From: Schizophyllum amplum
Lineage: Eukaryota; Basidiomycota; Agaricomycetes; Agaricales; Schizophyllaceae
Direction: 5' to 3'
NCBI GenBank assembly: GCA_007026445.1
Contig: VDMD01000021.1
Location: forward strand, 432,019 to 496,018
DNA: 64,000 nt
Part shown: positions 44,964-56,890 of the stretch, in pieces
Layout: each line of letters starts with the position of its first letter
Position numbering within the stretch: position 1 is the first letter of the stretch
Notes under the pieces: model-generated
Database searches by the model: none
What the model saw: only the letters and a program-made list of their open reading frames with translations
What the model was told of the DNA's origin: nothing
Program-made: the position numbers and the translations under genes

Positions 44964-45808
44964 AACGGTTAGAATATGACGCGACTTATCGTGGGAACAA
45001 AAGTGTCAGAATTTGCTGACGGCAATCACCGAACTGGACCCACCTGGTCCAACATGCTCGCGACGCCTTCATTGTGTCTTTGTGCATCACTGCGTTGTCC
45101 AGGCTGATTCTTTACATCTTATGTTATCTACTCCTTCAAAAGAGGCCTCAAATTACACTCAGGCGACCCCAGTTTACATATTATGCAGGTTTTTGAGGGT
45201 TGCTGCCTCGAAATGACAAAGGACTGCCCGCACACCCACAACGTTGACAGAGGTTGCGTAGAGCTCGCGCACATGCCAGACCCCGCTGTGTTGCTCTCGA
45301 AAATTTTGCTGAGAACGGGGCTGATCCCCTTCGTCGTGGATTACGCACTCGTTGTCGTTCATATTGTGCCACCTAAATCCCGATCCTGCGCGCGGACCAC
45401 GTAGTCATGTGAGCCGGCGTGAAAAAGAGCATCGTCCCCAAAGGTGTCGCCGTTTTTATCGTGCGTCAGGACTGTGGCTTCGTCAATATCCTGCAGCGAG
45501 ATTAAAGCTGCTCTCATCCGACGTTGGGCTTCCGCGGGCACTCGCAGTTCACATGGAATTATCGGGGACGATTAAATGGACAAACAGATATCTATAAGCT
45601 TCACCGAGTGACAGAGGGGCCGTAGACAATGTGCTAGACAACCGAAGGGCTTGCGCCAGGCTTGCGCAGGCAGCGCCGCTGAGCAATACATTTCAAATTT
45701 GTGGCCGGATTAGGAAGGCGCCGGATTGCTGGGCCTGTTTCGGTGATTGCCGGGGTCGAATCCTGACGTTTTGGTTCCCACGATAAATCGCGTCATGTTC
45801 TAACCGTT
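44964..45808. mobile_element. Non-autonomous DNA element with about 80-base terminal inverted repeats
   Basis: The left end, starting aacggttagaatatgacgcg at 44964, and the reverse complement of the right end, starting aacggttagaacatgacgcg at 45808, match over about 80 bases with a few changes and small gaps. The similarity reaches the shared cggcaatcaccgaa. The interior of about 680 bases has no transposase-like frame. Size and ends fit a MITE. No clear target-site duplication was found; a 2-base gt at both flanks is weak. Confidence 0.7.
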
Positions 45809-46629
45809 GTCCACATCAGACTCTTCTCACTGACCTTTCCCCCCGTCAATCTGTGAGAAGAGTCTGACTTGTGAGACTACCCAGATAGGAGTACGGTGGC
45901 ACTCTTCAACCACCATCATTCTCACGCGGCCCACGGGACTTCGGTGACCTCAAACTTAAGGTGACCTTGTCGTCTTCCGGACAAGGCAGTCAGCATACGC
46001 GGCGACCCGCCAGAGGAGGCCTGAAGTCTTAGACATTCAAAAATGTATTCCGGCACACGTCGTTCTCACTACTATTCGGGTACAATGACCGGAGTGAAAC
46101 TGCGGCCGTATTTTGGCACTGGCATCTCCGTCCGCTCGCTTGACGCCTGGAAGGTCATCCCGAGAGGACAGTTTCCGCTGGATGCCAGCTGGCACTAAAC
46201 GGAACCCTCCGGTGTGTACGGATCTGCCTCAGTACTTACATTTGAGCCTTTGATCCAGATCAATGGATGACGGTGGCCAGGCAATTCATGCAAGCGTCAG
46301 AAAGATGCGGAAGGGTGCGGCTGGTCGGGACGCTGTATCACGTCCCTCGTCACGTCGGGACACAAATAAAGATCTGCGAAGACTGGCCGCAGTTCGGGTT
46401 TGACGCCCGTCGCGGGCGCCTGTGCGGGTCTCGATCTGAACTGCTAGACACGCATAGGCGCCTGTGTCGCGCCGCAACGACAGGTGTGAGGGTGGGGCAA
46501 CACCCTTTGCTGCGCGGCGTCCTCGACATCGTCGCGACCAGGTATATAAGGTCTCCTTCTTTGGGGCCAGACCTTCATTCCGCCCTTCCGTCCCTCGCTT
46601 GTTTTTATTGTTCATTGACGTTGTCCGAT
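45809..46629. other. Intergenic with 14-base inverted repeat
   Basis: Bases about 45817-45878 contain cagactcttctcac and its exact complement around a C/T-rich spacer, directly beside the right end of the inverted-repeat element. TATATAAG at 46543-46550 serves the GH128 gene. No gene seen. Confidence 0.5.
46543..46550 (+). promoter_or_regulatory. TATA box of the GH128 gene
   Basis: tatataag lies 87 bases upstream of the ATG at 46630. Confidence 0.6.
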
Positions 46630-47793
46630 ATGTACGCTTCGCTCGCTCTCATCGCTCTTTCCGCCACCGCTGTCCAGGCGGGCAAGCGTGGTCTCGCATG
46701 GCCTTACTGTACGTCCCCCTGGCCGCCGGCACGCGCAACTACTGAACAAATCCCACAGACAACGGCGCACTGTGCGCATCTCACCGTTCAACATTTTGAC
46801 TTCCTGCTGACTGTATTGTGATCAGGGACCCGGGTGTGTTTAACAACGGCGACGGCTCCGTCGTTGCGATGTATGTCCCTTGATAAAATCAATCATATCG
46901 GTCACTGACCCGCTATCGCTCCTCTAGCTACGATTGGGAGACCTACGCACCGCCCTCCACCAACGGTGCAGGTGGACTCGGCTTCATCGGCATGCAGCGC
47001 TGCACGGACTGCGACTCCAGCCCCATTGGCGAGCTCGCAGCCCGTCAAGCTGCCCAGGGTTGGGCCAGTACGTACCACAGCGCGCAACTCACGGTCAGCA
47101 CTGACAGACCTTTCCAGCCGTGTTCACGCTGAACGAGCCCGACCTCAACGGCATCGGCGCGGCTGACGCCGCGAGCTGGTACCAGGCGCACATCAACCCT
47201 TTGTCGATTAAGAAGGCGTTCCCTGCTGTGACGTCGAGCTCGTCCGACGGTCAGGGCCTTAGCTGGCTCGACAGCTTCCTCTCATCGTGCGGTGGCAACT
47301 GCTACGCTGATTACATCAACCTGGTTGGTCCAAGTCCGTATGAAATGTCTTCAATGCTGATCGTACTCCTTTCAAGCACTGGTACGGCACCGACTTCGAT
47401 GCCTTCGTCGCTCACGTCGAGGAGGCTCACTCCCGTTTCTCGGTACGTTGCGTCAACTATCAACTTGTATTTGTAACGTAACAACTCCTTAGACCTACGA
47501 CGTCGTCATCACCGAGTTCGCCCTCACGGCCCCGGCCGGCGCGGCGGACCAGTAAGCCCATGTCTCTATCATATCTGTCTCGTGCTCATGTATCGCGCAG
47601 GGTGGCATTTTATCAGAAGGCCTTTGACTGGCTTGACCAGCAGGACTACGTCACGTTGTACTTCCCCTTCGTCGCGTCCTCGCCGTCGCTCTTCTCCGCC
47701 AACGATGCTGCTGGAGCAGGCTACGTCGGTACCGGCTCCTGCCTCTTCAAGGACGACGGGACTCCCTCCGACGTCGGCAACCTCATGTTCTAA
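46630..47793 (+). CDS. Secreted glycoside hydrolase family 128 beta-1,3-glucanase (Asl1-like)
   Basis: Predicted 266 residues in eight exons: 46630-46708, 46759-46771, 46826-46870, 46928-47067, 47118-47323, 47377-47442, 47493-47551, 47601-47793. Signal peptide MYASLALIALSATAVQA. The mature part starts GKRGLAWPYYNGALDPGVFN. Family signatures are LGFIGMQRCTDC, the acid/base glutamate in FTLNEPDLNG, INLHWYGTDFDAF, and the nucleophile glutamate in VVITEFALTAP. Such enzymes cut fungal beta-1,3-glucan and act in wall remodelling or mycoparasitic attack. Exon 2 is 13 bases and encodes the conserved YNGA. Confidence 0.92.
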
Positions 47794-48421
47794 ATTATTT
47801 GGGCGGCGCAGTAATTTATAGGGTGTAGCTTACTTACTCAGTATTATTTCATCAACGGAACTGCCGTGAAAAACAAAATCGAAGGACAGGCAGTTGTTTG
47901 GAATCTGCGGACTTATTTGACTGTCAGACGGGGACTCTTAAGTAAGACGTGAGTACTTAATGCAGTACTGAAGTACTGAAGCAGGAAGTCGGCTTCTGCA
48001 CTACTACTTCCTTCAGCGAAGCATCATCCGAATAGCAAACCTGTCGCCCGTCCTTGTTTCCGGAATCACGCAGCCTGCTACCCCGCGGCGGTTGGACCAT
48101 GCATGGTCCTTGCTACAGAGCGCTCTTGGTCGGGACATGACATTAATCGACGTGACAATGATAGGTACGGTAGACATACGGTCGATTAGCGATGGCACAG
48201 GACGACGACATCGGCGAGGACCAAATGTAAGTTAGTGAATGGAGACTCGAGTCCTGCGGCGTCCACACCGAGGCTGATAAGTAGGTGATCAATAAAGTAT
48301 AGTCTATACGAGGACGGGGAACTAAGGGTGCCATGCGATTATGCGGTATGCAGATGAGGATACGGAAGGGAAGGATACGAAAGGGAACGCGGTAGGAAGC
48401 CTATAGTCCGTAGGGCCGATA
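47794..48421. other. Convergent intergenic region
   Basis: Contains short repeats of agtact(g/t)aa near 47950-47985. No gene seen. Confidence 0.4.
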
Positions 48422-51400
48422 TCATGAGGCAGAGTTCATTGTCTTCCTCCTCTTTGACCGAGTCGCTGGTCGATACTGATACTCCTCATCGTCGTCGTCA
48501 AGATCTGTATCGACATTCTCCGTCTCGCCGGATGCAGGCGCAGATTGCTCCCGCACTTGTTTGCGCAAGACGCGCATGTGCGTAATCAACGCCTTGTGGA
48601 ACGCGTTCTATAGGGAGCGGTCAGCAGACAAAGCACACGACTGGGAAGAGTCTGACCTTCATAGGAGCCGGTATGCCAGGGTCGTGTCCAGCGTCCCAAG
48701 CTCTCTTGAGCGCTTTATGCTGGAATACAGGTCAGAAGATGAGCGAGGCTGTAAGGCTTTACGACTGACATTCCTCTCTTCGGCTCTCAACAGGTCGCTC
48801 AGGTTCTTCACCCACTTCTCGAGATAGGACTCCTCAGGACCCTTGACTGCCTCAGCCTTCACTGGCTTGTCGTCATTCCCCTCCATTTTGTCGTCTTCAT
48901 CAGAGTCCGGCACGGCGTAGGACACGACAGCTTTAGCAGCCGACCGCCGTGGGCGTTTTAGAGTGGGTTTCTGACGCGGTACGGGGGCGCTCTGTCGACG
49001 AGACGAAGTGCGAGAGCTGCTGGAAGACTTGGCGGTACTCTTGGAGTCAGTCGCCAGATAGTCGTTCGCCGAGTGATAAAACTCGGCGCCCTTCTCGATC
49101 TCGTTGAACATGTAACAATGCTAAAGGCACCTGAATCAGTTTGGAAAAACAAGTAGATCAAATATACGCACAGGTGCCCTGCCGAGGCGAGCCAGCATCT
49201 GGAAGTGCTCAAAGGTAATCGGGACCCGATCTGGAAGCACTCTCTTTGCCGGCGCAGTCAACATATCCATGCCAGGCAGCATCGCGCTAATGGCCTAGAT
49301 TTCGGCTAAGTTCACTGCCTGAAGATGGAATACCGCAGACACTTACATGAGAGTGGCCGTTCAAGATAGCGTGTGTGAGACAAATTGCAGCGGCACCGCT
49401 CCTGTAGCCGAAGGTAGTTTTGACCCATTCAGGGACCTGATAGACGAGTCAACCAAGCAAGCCGAGACGAAAGCGCAGTATACCCACGCTCTGCCGACCG
49501 TACGAAAGCATGGAACCCATGTCATCGCCATAGGTTAGGAGCGAGCGACGCCGTGAACGATTGGCGGGGGACAGCTCGTCACAGCGGATCGCTGAGGTGA
49601 GGTTCGACTGTGTGATGCGTCCCTAAGGAGCACGTATGAGCTTCAAGATTCATCGGACGGGGAACAAGGCTTACCAGAGTGGCCGCGTCTCTGGACTCGT
49701 CGACGCCCATCGCGTTTGTCTCTTCGACTTCAACGATCTGCATATCCTTGCCCCTGACAAGCGGTGGTCGTTCCGTCCAGAGATCGGGGCAAAGGCGCGC
49801 CCTGTACTTTCGGCGGCCTTCTTCATCGTCGGCTGCAGGCAAATCGTCTAGCGTTATCTTCAGGCTATGCGTGGTCAACACGACAGTCTTCCCCACGTGT
49901 TCGTACACTTCCGACAATTTCCTCAAAAGAGCCCCCTGAATATATGCATGAGAACGCAACAAGCCACGGACAAGAATATGATAGTGGCTCACATTACATC
50001 CCATCAATACACAATTTCTTGCCACGTCATTCAGAAACTCCTCCAGCTCCGAGGCGTTCATGCCCTTCTTGCCATTGTCCATGATCACCTCCTTCTCCGC
50101 ATAGCTCACCGCACAACGGAACTTGTCCATGAAGGGGTTGACCATGACCCTAAGCAGATCAATGGTGGTCAAGGCCTGCAAGCCGAGCTCCCGTAGCCGC
50201 TCCGCTATCCCGTCGTGCTCTGATGTGTCCGCTTCGAGTTGAAGGAAGGAAGCAAGGTGCATGACGTGCAGGACTTTACGGTCCTCGGAGGGGAAGTCCA
50301 CAAACAGTCGCTTGATCACCGCCAGCGTCGTCGCATACGTGACGGAGCGTGTACGAGAAAATGACTGCATATATGCGCGTGAGATCGAGAAGACGCTCGA
50401 AAGCATCCGGCCACTCACCGTGATAAGATCAGCGACCAGGGTTGACAGCTCGAACCGCAGATGACCCAGCTTGCCAAGCCGCCGGAGCGCCTGATATGCA
50501 TTGTCGTTTGTCTGACATTCCATGCACACCTCCGCAGCCACCGTCCGGCTAAGAAACATCCTGTCAAAGGGTCGCATTAGTGCATGAAGAGCACAGTCAC
50601 AACGCACGTACCGGTCGTCGAGGCGGCATAGCTCCTGTACGTTGCTGCATATACGTTCCACCACCTCAAAGCCCGGGTCTCCATGTTTCTCAAACATACG
50701 GCGGAAGACAAAGTCCCGATACTGTGCTGTCGTCAGATGGGTCCCGATAGAAGTGCTTCTGCGCCACACACCTTCGGATTCATCCTGAATCCGTTCGCCT
50801 CGGCGTAAGGAAGCAGGCGGGGCTCGATGGACAACGCAAGGGGGAAATTGGCCATGAGAGGATCCTAGACAACAATGAAAGTGGGTATATGCTGGTTTAA
50901 GATAGTATAAAAGGGTCATACCTTGCTACAGAAGGGAATGAACTGCAAATTTCGATCAGAGGGGCGGAGGGGAGAGGGAGCAGTCGACGTACGTTGTAGA
51001 TCTCCACGATCTCTCGTATGGTCTCCCAAGAGACATGTCGTGCGGCGGAAGGGAGCTTGCTATCGAAGATAAACGACGAGAATAGTGATCCATCGTCTTC
51101 GCCCTGCGTGGGGGGACATGTTGTCAGTGGCGCAGACGCAGGATGTGGAGGGTGGCGCACCTTGCCGCGCGGGATGTCACCGTACTTGTCGGTCGCAAGC
51201 TTCATGAAGTGTACAAATACAGGTAGCTGGAGGCCTCTGACCCATTCGGTCTTGACGAAATGGGTCTGCGTGTAGAAGTAATGATGTATGGCGACCTGTA
51301 CGATGTAGCGTGATACGTGAGCCAGTCCGAATAGCACCTGTCTGTCGATCAGCACCACGGATCATGTAGGCAGATATGCTACGCACGTCCAGAACACGTT

Positions 51401-51813
51401 CCGTGAGCAGCCTCCCTCTTCCCAGCGCGTGGAACAACGCCTCCTGTGATCCGTGGCGGGCTATGAAGTAATTTGCGCGCACGTAGGGATCCGTGGAGAG
51501 CGCATGGTACCGCCTGGAGGTGACCGAAAAGCCTGCGGGCTCCTCCAGGCCGTAAAATATGAGCTGCACGACCTCGTCTGAAAATCGCGTGAGTCCCACT
51601 GCAGCACGGCAGCGAAATCAGCGCGTCTCACCGGAGAGGCTGTCCATGAATGCTGTCGTCCGAGGTACAGTCTCGGTGAGTTTCTGCAGAGTGGTCCTGC
51701 TCGACACGTCCAGCGACGACGACGGCTAGATGTGCGCTCGGCGCTGTGGTTGTCAGAGACAAGCAGCGATGCACGCATTCATGATCGTTGTGTTCCCGTA
51801 GCCGTGTTTCCAT
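48422..51813 (-). CDS. Large F-box-like protein with acidic, nuclear-looking C terminus
   Basis: One long gene. Well-supported exons are 51813-51775, 51725-51632, 51598-51387, 51337-51161, 51103-50993, 50942-50922 (21 bases), 50864-50772 and 50721 onward; later introns are less certain. The N-terminal part LQKLTETVP, then LTRFSDEVVQLIFYGLEEPA, with SRRYHALSTDPYVRANYFIA resembles an F-box region followed by helical repeats seen in Agaricomycete proteins. The middle holds YRDFVFRRMFEKHGDPGFEV and YATTLAVIKRLFVDFPSEDRK. Near the end are WVKTTFGYRSGAAAICLTHA and a basic/acidic tail with RPRRSAAK and ATRSKRRKTMNS, a probable nuclear signal. Function unknown; substrate recruitment to an SCF ligase is inferred from the F-box only. 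Confidence 0.68.
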
Positions 51814-52010
51814 ATGCGGATCAATCCGAAGAATGCTGGTTCCTTATTGCTTTCCCACGGTTATAGAGCATCGGCCCGGCCTCGTTCTTTGACAACCCGC
51901 TTGCGCAAAAATCACAACCCTTCCATCGCTCAACGTCGTTCAAGAAACCTCAAAACATTATCAGGCCGCTCGAACCATCTAAGCTTTCTCATGAATCGGT
52001 GCTACCGCGG

Positions 52011-53223
52011 CTAAAACATCCTTTTATAGTACCCTCTCCAGACGTGCCACGGAAGCTTCCAGTCGCGCAGCTGCAGTTTCGGTTCGAACGCATTGAAATT
52101 GGCCTTCTCTAGTCGCTGAAGATAGTTCGCAACGGGCACCTGCGTAGAATATCGTCAGTTTCTAACCTATCTGTAGTGGAACAGAAAGCAAATCACCCCC
52201 GCGAGAAAGACCGGCATTGCAATTGACGGTACGCGTCCATCTCCGCGCGGCTCCTGCTCGATGGTGGTTCGTGCAGTGAGCAGGTGGTCGTTCGCAAGAG
52301 TGGCGAACTCGTATACTGCTTCATCAATTCCCTTTGCCGTAGGACCTTCGCGGAAGACCTCTTCCTGACGCACACCGTGCTTAGCGGTAATCTCGGCAGG
52401 AATTACCATCCTCCCGTGTTTAGCATGGAAGGCAAGCGCACGAAGGAGGATAGTCAGCGTCTGGGCTACTCCGAGATGAGACGCGGCATGCGACAGTGTG
52501 GAGTCGGACGACAGGTTTAGCAATGCGAGTTGCAAGTAGAGCAGTGAGGATGATGTCGACTCCGCGTGCGAGACTAGACTTTCGGATGTCATGTGCATGG
52601 GTGTCATGAGCTCCTCGTCCTGGCAAGCGGTTTAGCGAAGGGGAGCTTCTCGCAACTGGTTAACGCACCCGTGCGTCCACAATACGCTTCAAGTAATATG
52701 ATGGTAGGCGATGTTCGCGCATCGTATCGGCCAGAGCCAAAGCCACCGGATGGCGGGGCGCATCATTCTGTTGTACATCTGTTAGTCGAGCGACCCAGGC
52801 GCATGTATTCGGCAGACGCACCATCTGCATACCCTTGATCGCGTCTCTCCAAAACTGCATGCGCATCCTTCCTATGGTCACGTCGCTCACATTATCCTGG
52901 ACCGTGGCCAGCTCGACCTGCAACCCACTTCAGCGGTAGCACGGCAAGCAAGCGACGGTCAGACGCACTGCAAACGCCTTGAGAGCATAGTACCCACCTT
53001 GCCGTTCTTGCGGGAAGAACTGGCCTACAAGGTAGGACTCGTAGTCGTGCTTGCGTACAAGGTCACTGCAGTATGCCTCTGGGTTGGAGGCGCCAATAGG
53101 AGAATGGGCCGAGGACGACGCGTGTCTAGGGTATGATGCAGGCAAGCGCACGAAGACAGCTAATCTTGCATGACTATGGACAGCGGATACGGCTGTTCTC
53201 AGAGGAGGATATCTCAGAATCAT
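52011..53223 (-). CDS. NDUFAF6: NDUFAF6-like complex I assembly factor (phytoene-synthase-like fold)
   Basis: Predicted 351 residues in four exons: 53223-52969, 52917-52669, 52619-52197, 52139-52011. The N terminus (MILRYPPLRTAVSAVHSHAR) is a likely mitochondrial presequence. The squalene/phytoene-synthase fold is visible in YESYLVGQFFPQERQGGYYA, ALKAFAVELATVQDNVSD, and IGRMRMQFWRDAI. The prenyl-synthase DxxxD motifs are degraded, as expected for NDUFAF6, which is needed to build the ND1 module of complex I and is not a synthase. It is divergent from the SDHAF1 gene with 273 bases between start codons. An upstream in-frame ATG exists, but the chosen start gives the better presequence. Confidence 0.88.
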
Positions 53224-53496
53224 GGTGAAGGTGGGCGTACAAGAAACGTGCAAGCTGCAGAACGCGTCTTTCGGCGCGTCGATCATTATTGGCCAGTCTA
53301 CCGCGTCATCATGCACGTGGCCGGAACATGACGGGCCGGAAGAGGGCGCTTGTTGAACTCGACTTCCACTTCAGGGAACCTTCAGCTTGCTGCCTCATAC
53401 CGCCACAGTACTCAGAGACGACGTGCTCAGTCCGCCTTCTTTACCCTTTGATTGAATCTGCTCTGAAATCCTTAGTACAGGCTGTCCCCTCGACCC
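53224..53496. promoter_or_regulatory. Shared intergenic promoter of NDUFAF6 and SDHAF1
   Basis: 273 bases between two divergent start codons of mitochondrial assembly-factor genes. No TATA box is clear. Coregulation is inferred from the layout. Confidence 0.55.
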
Positions 53497-53888
53497 ATGC
53501 CTCCATTGTCCGGCCTTCAACGCGAGGTCTCCGCACTCTATCGTCGGTGAGCCGCTCTTCCCTCTTCTTCTCACTATACCTCCGGTATGACAACTGTCTC
53601 CTCCTCTCAACTGCTAAATACCTTACACCTAGGGCCCTCCGCATGGCCGCGCGCAAAGACCCCGCCAAACGTGCGGACTGGTCCACTTTCGTCCGTTACA
53701 CCTTCCGCACGCGAGCGGAATCCGTAGGCCCAAGAGATGTCGGTGCCATTGAGTATCTTATGCGGCAAGGGCGGAAGCAACTGGAGCTTTACGAGGAGGA
53801 GTCCGTTCGGAACTGCTCGGTCACCTCTGAGATGCGGGCGTGGGATGACGCTCAAAGGCGGAGGTCACCCCAGGAGCTTCAACGATGA
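53497..53888 (+). CDS. SDHAF1: SDHAF1-like LYR-motif succinate dehydrogenase assembly factor
   Basis: Predicted 101 residues in two exons: 53497-53546 and 53633-53888. The start MPPLSGLQREVSALYRRAL holds the LYR motif, split by the intron just after ALYR. Conserved downstream segments are FVRYTFRTRAESVGPRDVGA and IEYLMRQGRKQLELYE. SDHAF1 (yeast Sdh6) binds iron-sulfur delivery machinery and the SDH2 subunit in the mitochondrial matrix. Family members are about 80-115 residues, so the length fits. The intron is essential: an upstream open frame that skips it loses the LYR motif. Confidence 0.9.
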
Positions 53889-54932
53889 GCGGCGTAAAGG
53901 CTAGCTGATATACTCACCTGGAGGCAAATGTCAGCTTGGTTATCGTGGACAACGAACTCACCCACTTAAGCTTAAGGCTGATAGAGGTTCATGAAGACGG
54001 CGCGGACGCCTTGTCATAAAGGATGCCAATTCGGGCTCGGGCAAACACCATCAACTCCGGATGACCCAACGCACGATACGCGGCACTCGTGCTGCGTGCA
54101 GCATTATTTACCGGCAATGGCGACATCCGGTAAAGGCCCACCAGCGTACATGTGTCCAGCGTATGTTATATGGCTTTAAGCTTTATCACGGGAGCGGTGG
54201 CAAGCACATTGTATTTCCTGGGCACAGCTCATTCAGCCAAGCGCTTCGCTGTCCTACTCATAGCTCCAAGACGTTCTAAAACACCCCGGGAGCCTGTAAT
54301 GCGAGGGCATTGTCGAGAGGAGCGATGCGCGCGTCGCGCGTTCTGTACTCGGAAATTGCCGGTGTTTGCTCACCCGAACTCGAACCAGATCCAGCGGGCT
54401 GAACTTCGGAACTTCGGATAAGATTTTCATTGTCAACGTCCCAATCGCATGGGTCATTGCTCGGCCACACGAGCGCGGCCCGCCATACGCGTGCGCCTTC
54501 ACCTTCTAGGACCTGTACCACGAGACATCATGTCGCCTCTCATGCGACCAGGGAAAATCCTGCATCTTCTAGCTCATTTTCCCCCTGCACAGACCGCTGC
54601 TGGCGACGATAGCGAGTCCTCGAGCAGCACGGAAGCTGAGGGAGCCCCGGCCAGGTACACGACGACGCGGATGAAGGTTCAATTATAGCGCATCTCGGGC
54701 GCATTACCATGGCAGCAGACGACGCGCGCCCCTGACCTCTTTCTTCGCCAGGGCCCGCGATGAGCAGGCGTGCCCCTTGGTGAGGTCCACAACGCACCAG
54801 TCGGCGTCCGTCGGCGAATCACTTTCACGCGTATATAATGGCGCGGCGAAGCACCACAATCCTCAGTCTCTCTTCCCATTTTCCCCTCCCCTTCATTCGT
54901 TTCTAGTCCTTCGTTTTCTTTCATCCTCCGCG
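53889..54932. other. Intergenic: promoter of the first polygalacturonase
   Basis: Bases from about 54470 onward share blocks (cggcccgccatacgcgt; gtcggcgtccgtcgg) in inverted orientation with the promoter of the other polygalacturonase near 58540-58290. TATATAAT at 54832-54839 is the probable TATA box. No gene seen. Confidence 0.55.
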
Positions 54933-56215
54933 ATGGTCAAGCTCTCGCTTCTCAACACTCTGGTTTCTGCTGCCCTGCTAGTCTCGGCGCATCCCTACAA
55001 GCGTGCGAGCTGCACGGTCGACTCGGTCGACAGCGCAAACAACGTCGCTAACTGCGCGAGCATTACTATCAAGTCGTTCACGGTCGGCAGTGGCAAGACG
55101 ATCACGATGAAGGTGCGGTGGTTCCCTGCGTCTATATACCATTGTACTGAAGTCATCATAGCCCGCGAACGGTGCCAAAATCACTGTCGCTGGGACCATC
55201 ACGTTCGCGAAGACCTCTTGTAAGTACAGCGTCGCACTCTAATCAGGTCTGCAGTCGGTCTGATGGCTTTGCAGCGGAGGGTCCTCTGTTCACGATCGAT
55301 GGATCCGACATCACCTTCGATGGCGCAGGCAAAACCGCTTTCAATGGCAATGGCGCCTCGTATTGGGACGGCAAGGGCACCAACGGTGGCGTCGCCAAGC
55401 CCCATCCCCTTCTCAAGTTCAAGGGCTCTGGCACCTACTCCAAATTCACCGTCCTCAACTCGCCCGCTCAGGCCGTATCTATCGGCAACAGCGATGGCTT
55501 GACGTTCGACGGCATCACCATTGACAACAGCGCGGGCGACAAGGGCGCGCTTGGCCACAACACTGATGTGCGTTGGGTTGCATGGACCCTGTCGTGGTCA
55601 AATTGCTCATTTGCTCGTAGGGCTTCGACGTCTCTGCGGACCATGTCACCATTCAGAACAGCGTTGTGAAGAACCAGGATGACTGTATCGCTATTAACTC
55701 TGGCAAGAACATCATGTACGTACTACATAGCTGCATCGCTGTGTCCGCTGACCTTCTGCCCCAGCTTCAAAAACAACAAGTGCTCTGGCGGCCACGGCAT
55801 TTCTGTCGGCTCCATCTCTACCGGCAAGACCGTCGACACCGTCACCATCACCGGCAACACTGTCAGCAACTCGATGTACGGCACCCGCATCAAGGTGAAG
55901 GCGTCCGCCACCTCCGCGTCCGTCTCGAACGTCAACTACTCGGGCAACACGATCACTGGTATCGACAAGTACGGCGTGCTCATCTCGCAGTCGTACCCCG
56001 ATGACGCGGGCACGCCCGGCACCCACGCGCCGATCAGCAACGTCAACTTCAAGGGCGATACGACGTCCGTGTCGGTCAACAGCGGCGGCAAGCGTCTCAC
56101 CGTCGACTGTGGTGCATGCTCGGGCAAATGGGATTTCTCCGCGCTCAAGATTACGGGCGGTAAGGCGGGCACGATCAAGGCTAACAACGCGAAGATCACC
56201 GCGGGCTCGTACTAG
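54933..56215 (+). CDS. Secreted endopolygalacturonase, GH28 (copy 1)
   Basis: Predicted 358 residues in five exons: 54933-55112, 55162-55219, 55275-55567, 55621-55715, 55765-56215. Signal peptide MVKLSLLNTLVSAALLVSA, then a probable KR processing site before ASCTVDS. All GH28 active-site motifs are present: NTDGFD, QDDCIAI, GGHGISVGS and RIKVKA. The beta-helix repeats are clear (ITIDNSAGD, VTIQNSVV, VTITGNTVS). It should hydrolyse polygalacturonan in plant pectin outside the cell. Intron 3 splits NTD from GFD. It forms a convergent pair with copy 2, which is very similar throughout. Confidence 0.95.
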
Positions 56216-56890
56216 GCATGTCTCGACGTCCTCGCACGGCCTTTATACATCTGTACTTATATCATAAGATGGGCGCAGTCATAGAGACTGCATCTTCAGT
56301 TTGTTAGGGTTACAAAGGGTCAATACGATCGCTGTTGTCAGTTGAATGATTCAAAACTCGCTGCGTGCGAAATACGATTATGAGGAGCGGGGAGTTGTCA
56401 CAAATGCATGGTTGCGAGTGAGATCGAATCCAGGTGAGATCCAGCAAGTTCAGTTGCTGAGTAGCGGTGTCACGCCACTCCTTGAGTCACCTCTTGCGAC
56501 GACTAGCAAGTAAAGGCATGAACACGCACCTCACCAGTCCCCTTTTTCTCAAGGAGTCAGTCTTTTTGCAAAGCCATCTGAGTTCTGAATAGATGGTTCG
56601 AGCATAGTCAGACGTTACTATAGTCAGCATGTAGGCATGAGGATACAATATAGTGCCAGTGGTGGGACAGCCTCCAAATGACACAGCAACAGGGCCTCAT
56701 GTACACGCATTCCACCTCACTTTTGCACCGTATCTCACAGGCAGACGAAATGTAATCGACCAACAGTAAGTAATTATATTCCCTTTGTGACCAGAAGAAA
56801 GTGAAGATGCAGTCTCCAGGACTGCACCGGTCCTATGATACAGATGTAGGAAGGCCGTGCAGAAACGCTGAGAAGACATACTTCCACCAC
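56216..56890. other. Centre of the inverted duplication, 3' regions
   Basis: Short matching segments next to each stop continue the inverted symmetry (for example catcttcagt/cactttcttc areas differ, tcataagatg versus tcatagga similar). No gene seen. Confidence 0.4.

Noticed and set aside
45720..45790. tRNA-like B box (ggggtcgaatcctg)
   Set aside because: Flanks do not pair into a T arm or acceptor stem, and the sequence lies in the terminal inverted repeat of the MITE-like element.
46267..46629. In-frame upstream extension of the GH128 protein
   Set aside because: The TATA box at 46543 lies inside it and the ATG at 46630 gives an excellent signal peptide.
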